From positions 1-26,518 of the IMG/VR virus record IMGVR_UViG_3300030085_002240: 26,518 nt of DNA; one strand, 5' to 3'. A model generated the notes under the pieces. That model ran no database searches. It saw only the letters and a list, made by a program, of their open reading frames with translations, and was not told the DNA's origin. A program made the position numbers and the translations under genes. Shown one piece after another: positions 18,176 to 24,444 of the stretch (position 1 is its first letter; each line of letters begins with the position of its first letter). This DNA is from a virus.

Positions 18176-18301
18176 TTTTAGGGCATCCTATGAAGCGATT
18201 TCTCTATCTTTGAGATTGATATTTTTGAAATAAATTGCCGATTTAAATACCCTCGCCGTCGGCTAATAGAAATGAAATAATAACCCCTAATTATTCTGAA
18301 A

Positions 18302-18327
18302 TTAGTATTTCTATATAGAAATACTAA
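18302..18327. repeat. 26-bp perfect palindrome
   Basis: TTAGTATTTC at 18302-18311 is followed by TATATA and then GAAATACTAA at 18318-18327, perfectly symmetric with no spacer. It could be a binding site for a dimeric regulator or processing protein, or part of a bidirectional terminator, since the T-tracts of the leftward operon abut it. Confidence 0.6.
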
Positions 18328-18352
18328 AAAATGTCTGTAAAAAATTCAAAAA
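18326..18352 (-). terminator. T-tract terminator of the leftward operon
   Basis: Read on the minus strand, the sequence just after the last stop (18356) has runs of 5, 6 and 6 T (18348-18352, 18339-18344, 18326-18331). Oligo-T tracts after the stop are the usual intrinsic termination signal of archaeal RNA polymerase. The adjacent palindrome could add a weak hairpin. Confidence 0.5.
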
Positions 18353-18355
18353 TTT

Positions 18356-18514
18356 TTAAACGGGCATTCCGAGAGGATTCTTTTCTGACCAAACAAAAAA
18401 GCACTCTCGACATTCCCATAATTTTATCGTTTCTGTCGAACCAACATAAATGCCTTGTATTCTCTTAGGTATTGTAGTAAGACCACAATACTTACAATCA
18501 CATTTTAAGGACAT
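18356..18514 (-). CDS. Zinc-ribbon microprotein, last gene of the leftward operon
   Basis: ATG at 18514 overlaps the previous stop (TAATG); the product has 52 residues. C5, C7 and C10 near the start (CDCKYC) and C35/C38 (CREC) form two knuckles 25 residues apart, a zinc-ribbon arrangement, with aromatic residues (W33, W42) packing around it. It might bind nucleic acid or a replication protein. No family name can be given. The coupled start and cysteine pairs support it as a real gene despite its size. Confidence 0.6.
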   Translation of the reverse strand: MSLKCDCKYCGLTTIPKRIQGIYVGSTETIKLWECRECFFVWSEKNPLGMPV

Positions 18515-18660
18515 TATCTATTACCGGACTCTCTAATCAATTTATCCATATATTCGTCAATGCTATCTTCGGACATATTTGATGTTCCAAAGGCCGCAAA
18601 GAAAAATACTGCCATAAGCATTATGTATAATAGTAAGCCTAACCAACTCCATGCACTCAT
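18514..18660 (-). CDS. 48-residue single-span membrane protein
   Basis: ATG at 18660 overlaps the exonuclease stop (ATGA). Residues about 3-25 (WSWLGLLLYIMLMAVFF and on) form a strong membrane helix without a leading positive cluster, followed by an acidic then mixed-charge tail of about 20 residues. It is unusual as a membrane protein at the end of a replication operon, and faces a second membrane microprotein across the convergence zone. Candidate roles are anchoring replication at the membrane, lysis or superinfection control; none is shown by the sequence. Confidence 0.6.
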   Translation of the reverse strand: MSAWSWLGLLLYIMLMAVFFFAAFGTSNMSEDSIDEYMDKLIRESGNR

Positions 18661-19253
18661 TTCCATTTCACCTCATATTGTTTTTTAATCTCTTCATCTA
18701 TATCATATGCAGATACATAGCCATTCTTTTGACCAAATCTCCATAAGTCATAGACGAGTTGTGTATCTTTAAGACAGTATTCTGTAACTGTATTAAAATC
18801 TCCTTGTTTCCATAAAAAGGGAGCATCTGCACTATCCATTGTTTTTGAATCCCCCAATGAATGTTTTACTAAATTGTTTAATCTAATTCTTTTGCCGTGT
18901 CCTGAAACTAATGAAGAACTTGTATCAATATATGCTTTCTTTTGCATATACTTTCTGATACAATATATGTCCATTGAATCTCTTAGAACAGGTAAATCAA
19001 ATGAAACAATATTATGACCTAAAAGACGACCACCATTTTCATAATGTTCATCTAAATCATATTTAAGAACTGATAGAGGTTTTACTTCTATTCCAGTTTT
19101 AGCAAAACAATCAACGGGTTCATCAACATAAACAACGCCTTTATTTCCATCCCAAGTAGCAACAGTAGATACTTGAAACATATGAGTATTATTCCAGCCA
19201 CCGATTTCATGAGACATATTCTTTGTCTCTATATCAATGGCTAAAACACTCAT
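18657..19253 (-). CDS. DEDDy-type 3'-5' exonuclease (RNase H fold)
   Basis: The protein has 198 residues. Exo I is AIDIET with D7 and E9; Exo II is GHNIVSFDLPVL with N81 and D86; Exo III is EYCLKD with Y159 and D163 (YxxxD). All four metal-binding acids and the tyrosine of the DEDDy class are present, so it should remove nucleotides from DNA 3' ends with two metal ions. It has no polymerase domain and is close to the size of a stand-alone exonuclease. The polymerase in the same operon has its own exonuclease segment, so this enzyme is an additional one for proofreading, repair or host DNA breakdown. It overlaps its upstream neighbour by four bases. Confidence 0.85.
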   Translation of the reverse strand: MSVLAIDIETKNMSHEIGGWNNTHMFQVSTVATWDGNKGVVYVDEPVDCFAKTGIEVKPLSVLKYDLDEHYENGGRLLGHNIVSFDLPVLRDSMDIYCIRKYMQKKAYIDTSSSLVSGHGKRIRLNNLVKHSLGDSKTMDSADAPFLWKQGDFNTVTEYCLKDTQLVYDLWRFGQKNGYVSAYDIDEEIKKQYEVKWK

Positions 19254-19474
19254 TTATCATTACCCCATACCTTTGCTAATTTTTCTGCTTTATCATCAAT
19301 TTTTTCTTCAACAATATCATGCCTACGTTTAAGGAATGCTACAATCTTTTCACCTGCTACTGTAATCATTGTTGCTAATTCCCAACCTTCATCCCCAAAA
19401 GTATCTAAACTTTCTTGAATAACTTTAGGTCCATCTATTGCGTCAAATACAATATATTTATTTTCCCACTTCAT
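19250..19474 (-). CDS. DUF4177-like small protein
   Basis: The protein has 74 residues. The pattern WENKYIVFDA, then LDTFGDEGWELATM and AFLKRR matches the DUF4177 layout (W-Y-hh at the start, a short helix, GxEGWEL, a beta hairpin ending in Phe/Lys/Arg). The family is a small alpha/beta domain common in phages and bacteria with no established function. After it comes a charged helix of about 25 residues. It sits between the AAA+ ATPase and the exonuclease with four-base overlaps on both sides, so it may assist one of them. Confidence 0.65.
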   Translation of the reverse strand: MKWENKYIVFDAIDGPKVIQESLDTFGDEGWELATMITVAGEKIVAFLKRRHDIVEEKIDDKAEKLAKVWGNDK

Positions 19475-20916
19475 TCTGTCACTTCCAATCTAACATAAGC
19501 AGTTTTACCTATTTTCTTTTCTTCAAAGTATTTTGATGCTTCCTCATTCCACCAACGATAAACAGTCGCTATACCTTTTCCTGATTGTTCTCTAAAATTG
19601 GCTAAAAGAAGTTTCTTTGGAACAAATTCATCTTCATCTTTATTCATAGAGTGATAAATGGTTTTAAATCTACCAACTTGCTTTTGTTCAACAACTGACT
19701 TATGTTCCTGCTTAAGTGCTTCGTCTAGCCATGATACAAGCGACATATAACTCTGTCGCACAATTCTTGCTGCTTGAAGCGCATTTCGTGGTTTAACAAT
19801 CCATTTTGCTTTTTCATCACTTATACTGGGTGCTTCTGCAATACAATTTAGAGCAGATAATCTAAACATCATAACCAATAATCTAGAAATAAAACTCTTA
19901 GCAGCGTGTTTAACTTCTGGTCTAGCATTATGAATAAACTCTTCCATCTGATAATATTGTTGCATTATAACTTCTCTTACTTCATTCGGATATTCTAAAG
20001 TTTGTAAGGGGTCTTCATTTACTTCATTAAATCTTTCTAACACTTCTGTATAAATAGAATTAAATGCTAAAGCATATTTTTCAACAGGCGTTGCTCTATC
20101 ACTAATAATACCCATTGACCTAATAACCATTTCACGCATTTCTCTAATTTCTTTTTCATCCACTTCTCTAACAAATATTAACATTCTTTGTAATACTCCC
20201 TTTTCTGCAATTAGAGTAGAAAGATTGTGTGGAATATAAGAAGTAGCATAAGAACTTCTTCTACACTCACAAACTAAAGTATTTTCTGAATGAGTAAGTT
20301 TCTTTTTAATTTGCCAATTTTGTCCATGCAAACTATTCATAAAAGTATTCAAATAAACAATTACATTTTGCTTATGTTGTGATTGACTAAATACTCCAGA
20401 ATATTCAAACTCATCCCAATAAGCCAAACCTTGACCATGTAATGCTCCATTAACTTGTTCCATTCTCTTTTCTCTACGAATGTTACCTTCATCATCTGTT
20501 TCTTCTATTTCTACTGGTTTGAAAGAACCAATAAGTGTTCCATCTGTATAGTCATCCAAATCGAATATATCATATCTTTTGCCTTGAGTTTCTTCCATAA
20601 TCTCATAAAGCCTTCTAACTACTGGACCCACAAAGTTATACATTTCTGATTTACCGGAACCTGAAGTTTGAAGCCAAAGAACATGTATTCTACAATCTTC
20701 AATACTTCTACCGACTGGTAATGCTACCATATCTTTTACTATATCACCTAGAATATTATAGAATAACATTGTTGCAGGAACAGGATTTTTCTTAGAAACC
20801 TCTGTTGCTGATTTAACCCAATCTTCTACAATTGCAGGTAATTTACTTTCTATTGTTGGTGTATCTTCATAAACCTCTTCATAATAATAAATATCGTCAT
20901 CGTTTTCTTCACTCAT
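19471..20916 (-). CDS. AAA+ ATPase, MCM / DUF3987-like replicative helicase candidate
   Basis: The protein has 481 residues. Walker A is QTSGSGKS with K89; Walker B is LAYWDEFE with D168 and E169, similar to the DEFD of MCM helicases. A GVLQRMLIFVRE segment (240-251) carries an Arg where related ATPases have a sensor or finger residue. The last 65 residues (FKTIYHSMNKDEDEF ... ATVYRWWNEEASKYF) look like a winged helix, as at the end of MCM proteins. The N-terminus is very acidic. No OB-fold or zinc domain precedes the ATPase, so it is shorter than a cellular MCM. Within this operon a helicase that works with the primase and polymerase is the best reading; a different DNA-processing ATPase is possible. 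Confidence 0.65.
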   Translation of the reverse strand: MSEENDDDIYYYEEVYEDTPTIESKLPAIVEDWVKSATEVSKKNPVPATMLFYNILGDIVKDMVALPVGRSIEDCRIHVLWLQTSGSGKSEMYNFVGPVVRRLYEIMEETQGKRYDIFDLDDYTDGTLIGSFKPVEIEETDDEGNIRREKRMEQVNGALHGQGLAYWDEFEYSGVFSQSQHKQNVIVYLNTFMNSLHGQNWQIKKKLTHSENTLVCECRRSSYATSYIPHNLSTLIAEKGVLQRMLIFVREVDEKEIREMREMVIRSMGIISDRATPVEKYALAFNSIYTEVLERFNEVNEDPLQTLEYPNEVREVIMQQYYQMEEFIHNARPEVKHAAKSFISRLLVMMFRLSALNCIAEAPSISDEKAKWIVKPRNALQAARIVRQSYMSLVSWLDEALKQEHKSVVEQKQVGRFKTIYHSMNKDEDEFVPKKLLLANFREQSGKGIATVYRWWNEEASKYFEEKKIGKTAYVRLEVTE

Positions 20917-21599
20917 ATTCTCACCTTCTCTTCTGTATTTAATGCGTTAATTATTCTTTCTGCTACTGTATTACCAAACTTAGGTAAACTAGCAATTTCT
21001 TCTGTTGTTGCTTCACCAATTTCCATTATAGAACCAAAAGTTTCTAACAATAGTTTTGCCTTTGCAGGACTTACTCCCTTAATAGTTGAGAGTATATCTA
21101 TTCTCATATCAGTAGATGTTAGAGTTTTAATTATTTTTGGTGATTTAATTACTCTTTCTACTTTACTCATTTTACAAATACTAGTTATTATTCTCGCGGC
21201 TTCTTCTACGTTAGGAACCCAAAACGGTTTTACATCATAATCTAAAACCATAGCACCCATAGCACCATAAAATTTAGTTCTTAACATAATTTGCCTATTT
21301 CTTTCTGGCATCTTACTGAATGAATGTTGAGTATAAGTCAAAGCATCCTTCATTTCACCATAAATAATAACTACATTATTTTGATAATTTCTATCCATAT
21401 TATCTATTTGATTCCATATTCTTCCACTAATTGCAGAAGCCAAGAAATCATGTGTTGATTTTGCTTCAAAACAACACTCACCATGAACATAATCTCCTAC
21501 CTTTAATCGCTCTATTTTATAGGGCATATTTAATCTAGTAGCCTCAGAAATAACATATTCCTTTAATGCTGATTTTTCACGGTCATCAATAGTAATCAT
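20913..21599 (-). CDS. XPF/ERCC4-family structure-specific nuclease with tandem HhH
   Basis: The protein has 228 residues. The nuclease fold starts ITIDDRE (D5, D6, R7, E8), then VGDY (G35, D36), FEAKSTHD (E45, K47, D51) and an SGR at 58-60, matching the GDX(n)ERKX3D core of XPF/Mus81/Hef nucleases with Ala in place of the Arg. The C-terminal 60 residues contain two helix-hairpin-helix units (IKGVSPAKAKLLL and LPKFGNTVAERII) that bind branched DNA. There is no helicase domain, so it resembles the short crenarchaeal XPF rather than Hef. No PIP motif is seen at its C-terminus. The role would be cutting forks, flaps or recombination intermediates during viral replication. Confidence 0.85.
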   Translation of the reverse strand: MITIDDREKSALKEYVISEATRLNMPYKIERLKVGDYVHGECCFEAKSTHDFLASAISGRIWNQIDNMDRNYQNNVVIIYGEMKDALTYTQHSFSKMPERNRQIMLRTKFYGAMGAMVLDYDVKPFWVPNVEEAARIITSICKMSKVERVIKSPKIIKTLTSTDMRIDILSTIKGVSPAKAKLLLETFGSIMEIGEATTEEIASLPKFGNTVAERIINALNTEEKVRI

Positions 21600-21853
21600 T
21601 TAATTCCTCTCCGTTTTGCACAAGTCGGACAATAGGTTAAATTAGTCATTGGTTCTATTATTCTAGTATATGGAGAAACTCTTTTTCCACACATAATACA
21701 AGTTCCTTTAGGTGTTCCCTTATGTCTTGAACCAAAATTCTTTTTATGTTTGCGATTGAATTTTTTAGCAAATTCACCCCTAGCACGTTTTTTATCTAAC
21801 TCATCCATTACGTCTTTCCAATCCTTTTTCTTATCATTATTTTCATCAGTCAT
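21596..21853 (-). CDS. Small zinc-finger protein with basic N-terminal half
   Basis: The protein has 85 residues from ATG 21853. An in-frame GTG at 21862 lies inside AGGAAGTGAT, a one-mismatch match to the archaeal ribosome-binding consensus, so the ATG four bases further on is the better start. The N-terminal half is Lys/Arg-rich (RKHKKNFGSRHKGTPKG). Two CxxC knuckles follow: CIMCGK, and CPTC about 20 residues later, near the C-terminus. It may bind nucleic acid. It overlaps the nuclease start by four bases, so it may serve as partner of the ERCC4 enzyme. No family is assigned. Confidence 0.65.
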   Translation of the reverse strand: MTDENNDKKKDWKDVMDELDKKRARGEFAKKFNRKHKKNFGSRHKGTPKGTCIMCGKRVSPYTRIIEPMTNLTYCPTCAKRRGIK

Positions 21854-21866
21854 TTTAATCACTTCC

Positions 21867-21950
21867 TTATTCTATTATAAATCCAAATTCTTCTAATGTT
21901 CTTTGTCTAATTATTCTAAATCCAAATTCTGTTAATTTTGTTTGTCTCAT
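21867..21950 (-). CDS. 27-residue microprotein with two tandem PIP-box-like motifs
   Basis: ATG at 21950 overlaps the primase stop as ATGA, the coupling used throughout this operon; the frame ends at TAA 21867-21869. The product consists of M plus two 13-residue units, Q3TKLTEFGF and Q16RTLEEFGF, each matching QxxLxxF of PCNA-interacting (PIP) motifs. The second aromatic is shifted by one place (FGF rather than FF), so they are near-PIP rather than canonical. The two DNA units (21909-21947 and 21870-21908) match at 31 of 39 positions by my count. It could bind two protomers of a PCNA ring, compete for them or link clamp clients. That it is a gene rests on the coupled start and the conserved repeat. 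Confidence 0.55.
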   Translation of the reverse strand: MRQTKLTEFGFRIIRQRTLEEFGFIIE

Positions 21951-23008
21951 TCTGCATACCTCCAACATTTTCCAATACAATATCCTTGTGGAATTAATTT
22001 CGTTTTACAACCGGGAGCATTGTAACCACCGTTCACTATTCCTCTTACATATTTAAGAGTAGTGTATTTATCCCAATCTAACCAAACATTATCTTGTTCA
22101 GCGATTGATTCTATTTCACCCATAATAATTTGGGTAATTTCTTTCTGTTTTTCAAATGGTATAATACGTTCACCCATCGTTAATATATCTCTATACCATT
22201 GAATAAGATATACTCGCGCCTCATGACTAGGATTTTCTACCATAATAGCGTTATGAATACAAGGTAATAAAGGAATCTTTCCTACTGATTCAGGTATTTC
22301 TACTTCTACATCTGCTGCTTCTACCGTAGTGACTACTGGCCATTTAACTAAAGTATTTCCAATATTATTTTTAATTCCTCTAGGGGATAATGCATCATAT
22401 AAAATAGCACCTAAATCTCTAATCATATCAGACATAACCAAAGGAATACAATAAAATGGAACAGGATTTTGTTCATCTCCTAATTTAGAATCACTACTTA
22501 GATTCATTGTATTAGGAATCCTTCTTAACCTATTAGTTTGTATTCCACTACTATCTAAAGTAGGTCGTTCGTCATGATTATTATTCTTTCTAAATTCAAT
22601 TAAGTGATTAACTAATTGCTGATAAAAGGATTGAATCTGCCTAATATCATTTGCTACTTCACCGTAAACAAACATATGAAAACCCTTACCACTAAAATAC
22701 ATTTTAAATACATAATCATTTTCATAAAAATATCTAGCAGTTTCTTTAACATCTAAAAACGATTCTTCTAACGGCCTATCGTGTGAATCAAAATCTAAAA
22801 ATGCTCTATCTAAAATAACAGAACTATCTACTTTAGAATTAATATGAAACTTATCAAAATCATAAACACTAGTATAGCAATTCATTCTAGTGTTATACAT
22901 CTTGACCCAATTAACATATTCATCCTTTGAACGCACAATTAATCTTTTAAATTGTGGTGCATTTTTAATATGACTACCAGCCCATACTTCTCTCGGAAAC
23001 TTCATCAT
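21947..23008 (-). CDS. Archaeo-eukaryotic primase, PriS-like catalytic domain plus PriL-like Fe-S domain
   Basis: The protein has 353 residues. The primase (AEP) motifs are FLDFDSHD with D72 and D74, FSGKGFHMFV with S106, G107 and H111, and LDSSGIQTNRLRRIPNTMN with D152. The C-terminal part has PCI (C250), then an H-R helix (SHEARVYLIQWYRD) and GYNAPGCKTKL, QGYC, CWR (C334, C344, C348), the layout of the PriL C-terminal domain that binds a [4Fe-4S] cluster. A single chain therefore carries the parts normally divided between the small and large subunits. Its role is to make RNA or DNA primers for the viral polymerase. It is coupled to the next gene by ATGA. Confidence 0.8.
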   Translation of the reverse strand: MMKFPREVWAGSHIKNAPQFKRLIVRSKDEYVNWVKMYNTRMNCYTSVYDFDKFHINSKVDSSVILDRAFLDFDSHDRPLEESFLDVKETARYFYENDYVFKMYFSGKGFHMFVYGEVANDIRQIQSFYQQLVNHLIEFRKNNNHDERPTLDSSGIQTNRLRRIPNTMNLSSDSKLGDEQNPVPFYCIPLVMSDMIRDLGAILYDALSPRGIKNNIGNTLVKWPVVTTVEAADVEVEIPESVGKIPLLPCIHNAIMVENPSHEARVYLIQWYRDILTMGERIIPFEKQKEITQIIMGEIESIAEQDNVWLDWDKYTTLKYVRGIVNGGYNAPGCKTKLIPQGYCIGKCWRYAE

Positions 23009-23037
23009 TATCCCAACTATTCATACTTGAATTAATA

Positions 23038-23361
23038 TCACTTATTCTGCTTAGGTTTTTCATCAGTATCACCCTCCTTCGGGAATGTGATTACTGCATT
23101 CTGTAAATGGTTCTTAATACCTTCGGCTACTATTGCCTTAATTTGGTATTTTACCTGCTTTATGAAAATCCTACTAAACTCTTCACCATCTGCATTATTT
23201 ACTATGGTGTCCCAAACTAAATCTAACTTGTCTTTTGGTTTCATTGTTTCATATATTGAATCAGAAATGTTAGTTACAGTTCTTTCAATATCTTGAATCT
23301 CTGCAAAAGTCCAAGTTTTCTCTGTTAAATATTCATTTATTTTATTGTCTATTAAAGCCAA
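23038..23361 (-). CDS. Unidentified helical protein between nuclease and primase
   Basis: The protein has 107 residues, starting inside the 3' end of the Cas4-like nuclease gene (10-base overlap). It is predicted mostly helical: an N-terminal helix pair (residues about 1-40), a middle helix around DKLDLVWDTIV, and a longer helix at about 62-88. The last 15 residues are charged and disordered. No cysteine, nucleotide-binding or catalytic motif is visible. A 29-base gap separates it from the primase, one of the few spacers in this operon. It may be a replication accessory factor, judged by location only. Confidence 0.6.
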   Translation of the reverse strand: MALIDNKINEYLTEKTWTFAEIQDIERTVTNISDSIYETMKPKDKLDLVWDTIVNNADGEEFSRIFIKQVKYQIKAIVAEGIKNHLQNAVITFPKEGDTDEKPKQNK

Positions 23362-24218
23362 TTATCAGTCACCCCCTCACATATACCAAAATATGAACAA
23401 TACTGCCCACATGTAGGTGCATAAAATTTAGTAGCAAATAAACCACTTTCGTATGCATTAATTAATTTAGCAATAGAATCCCATACTGCTGTTGTGCTAC
23501 GCTTTTTACAAGGTTCAACAGTCAAGTGATTAGAAGCCGGATAATACCATGCCCAGTATTTGAAATCAATATCAGGGTCTAATCCCTTAGAAATCAATTC
23601 CTCATCAGTAGCGGATTCATATAACAATTTGTAATACGCCATTTCTTTACGCATATCAGTTCTTTTACTATCTTTCCATCCACCGGTCTTTAATTCCATA
23701 GGCATATAAAAAGAACCCTCTTTGAATACCCTATCAATAATACCTTGTAAATGAACTGTATAATCTCGCAATAATGGATATTTCTTAGATACATTTCTAG
23801 GAACTACAATTTCAGCATCTAATGTTACTTCATTACCAACAGGTAAGAAATCATCTAATGTGTCTTGTTCCTTAGATTCTAAAAATCTTTGAGTTTCAAA
23901 TGCAGCCATTACTTCATACATATCGTGATATTCATCAATAGGATGAAGAGTAGTGCTATACATCAATAATTCATCAGGAGTCATTTCTTTCGCTTCCTCT
24001 ACATCGAACTTATTAAAGAACTCTTCACGACTATTGTGAATAATATTACCTTTAATCATAACTTCTGTTTGGTCTTGTGGTAATTTCTGAATATAATTAT
24101 ATTCATATTTCTTAGGACACCAATTAAATGTTCCTAATGATGATTTAGTAATCTTAAGTATTGGTTTAGATTCATCATCTGCCCAATCACTATTCCATTG
24201 ATATGTGTATTCTTTCAT
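23352..24218 (-). CDS. Cas4/RecB-like PD-(D/E)XK nuclease with Fe-S cluster cysteines
   Basis: The protein has 288 residues. It has the layout of Cas4/AddB-type nucleases: C34 in FNWCPKKYEY, H61 in KGNIIHNSREEFF, D162 in LQGIIDRVF, E175-L-K177 in MPMELKTGG, an aromatic helix EMAYYKLLYES, and three C-terminal cysteines C270, C274 and C280. The four cysteines fit a [4Fe-4S] cluster that ties the ends of the domain. Expected activity is DNA end resection. Viral homologues can serve recombination-dependent replication. Its start overlaps the stop of the preceding 28-residue zinc gene. Confidence 0.85.
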   Translation of the reverse strand: MKEYTYQWNSDWADDESKPILKITKSSLGTFNWCPKKYEYNYIQKLPQDQTEVMIKGNIIHNSREEFFNKFDVEEAKEMTPDELLMYSTTLHPIDEYHDMYEVMAAFETQRFLESKEQDTLDDFLPVGNEVTLDAEIVVPRNVSKKYPLLRDYTVHLQGIIDRVFKEGSFYMPMELKTGGWKDSKRTDMRKEMAYYKLLYESATDEELISKGLDPDIDFKYWAWYYPASNHLTVEPCKKRSTTAVWDSIAKLINAYESGLFATKFYAPTCGQYCSYFGICEGVTDNWL

Positions 24219-24301
24219 TCTTCTCTCTCCCTACATTCAGGACACAAATAATACATTGTGTTGTGTTCATTCGCACATTGTTTGTATATACATTTTCTCA
24301 T
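24215..24301 (-). CDS. 28-residue zinc-knuckle microprotein
   Basis: ATG 24301 overlaps the end of the coiled-coil gene, and the TGA (24215-24217) overlaps the nuclease start, both in the ATGA manner. C4, C9, C20 and C23 (KCIYKQC ... CPEC) can bind one zinc ion; the tail is charged (RERE). An in-frame TAG rules out fusion to the nuclease. Coupling on both sides and four well-placed cysteines support a real gene. It is one of the smallest zinc proteins that could fold. Function is unknown. Confidence 0.55.
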   Translation of the reverse strand: MRKCIYKQCANEHNTMYYLCPECREREE

Positions 24302-24444
24302 TTCATCGCCTCTTTTAATTTATTTATGAATTGTTCCATGTGCATAATTCTAGCATGTAGTTTATTAACTCTTTCCTTAAGTTCTTTTATTTCTTCGGAT
24401 TCTTTTGGTTTTTCTTTACTTGTAAATTTTTCATACCATTTCAT
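24298..24444 (-). CDS. 48-residue coiled-coil microprotein
   Basis: ATG 24444 overlaps the PolB C-part stop (TAATG). The product starts MKWYEKF and then has a charged helix from about residue 16 to the end (EEIKELKERVNKLHARI and on) with Ile, Leu, Val and Met at heptad positions, suggesting a short coiled-coil dimer. It lies directly behind the polymerase C-part. It might help join the two polymerase parts or tether another factor, but nothing in the sequence shows this. Confidence 0.6.
   Translation of the reverse strand: MKWYEKFTSKEKPKESEEIKELKERVNKLHARIMHMEQFINKLKEAMK

Larger units (their letters stand above)
18087..18355. other. Intergenic convergence zone between the two operons
   Basis: This is the largest stretch without a gene (269 bases). 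It contains a GC-rich structured element (18117-18175), a tandem TCTGAG pair ten bases apart (18097-18102 and 18107-18112), a small hairpin GCCGA/TCGGC (18237-18241 and 18259-18263), a 26-bp palindrome (18302-18327) and A-runs read as T-tracts by the leftward operon. No tRNA, CRISPR or ORF of note is seen in it. Confidence 0.8.

Noticed and set aside
18087-18300. tRNA, rRNA fragment or SRP RNA in the GC-rich part of the convergence zone
   Set aside because: No T-loop, anticodon-arm layout or conserved SRP loop could be found on either strand; only the three-way junction is supported.
22960-23022. 16-codon frame overlapping the primase start
   Set aside because: It has no recognisable motif and lies mostly inside the primase gene; chance is the simpler explanation.
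24215-24218. Fusion of the 28-residue zinc protein to the Cas4-like nuclease
   Set aside because: The two are in different frames and an in-frame TAG precedes the nuclease ATG; they only overlap as ATGA.
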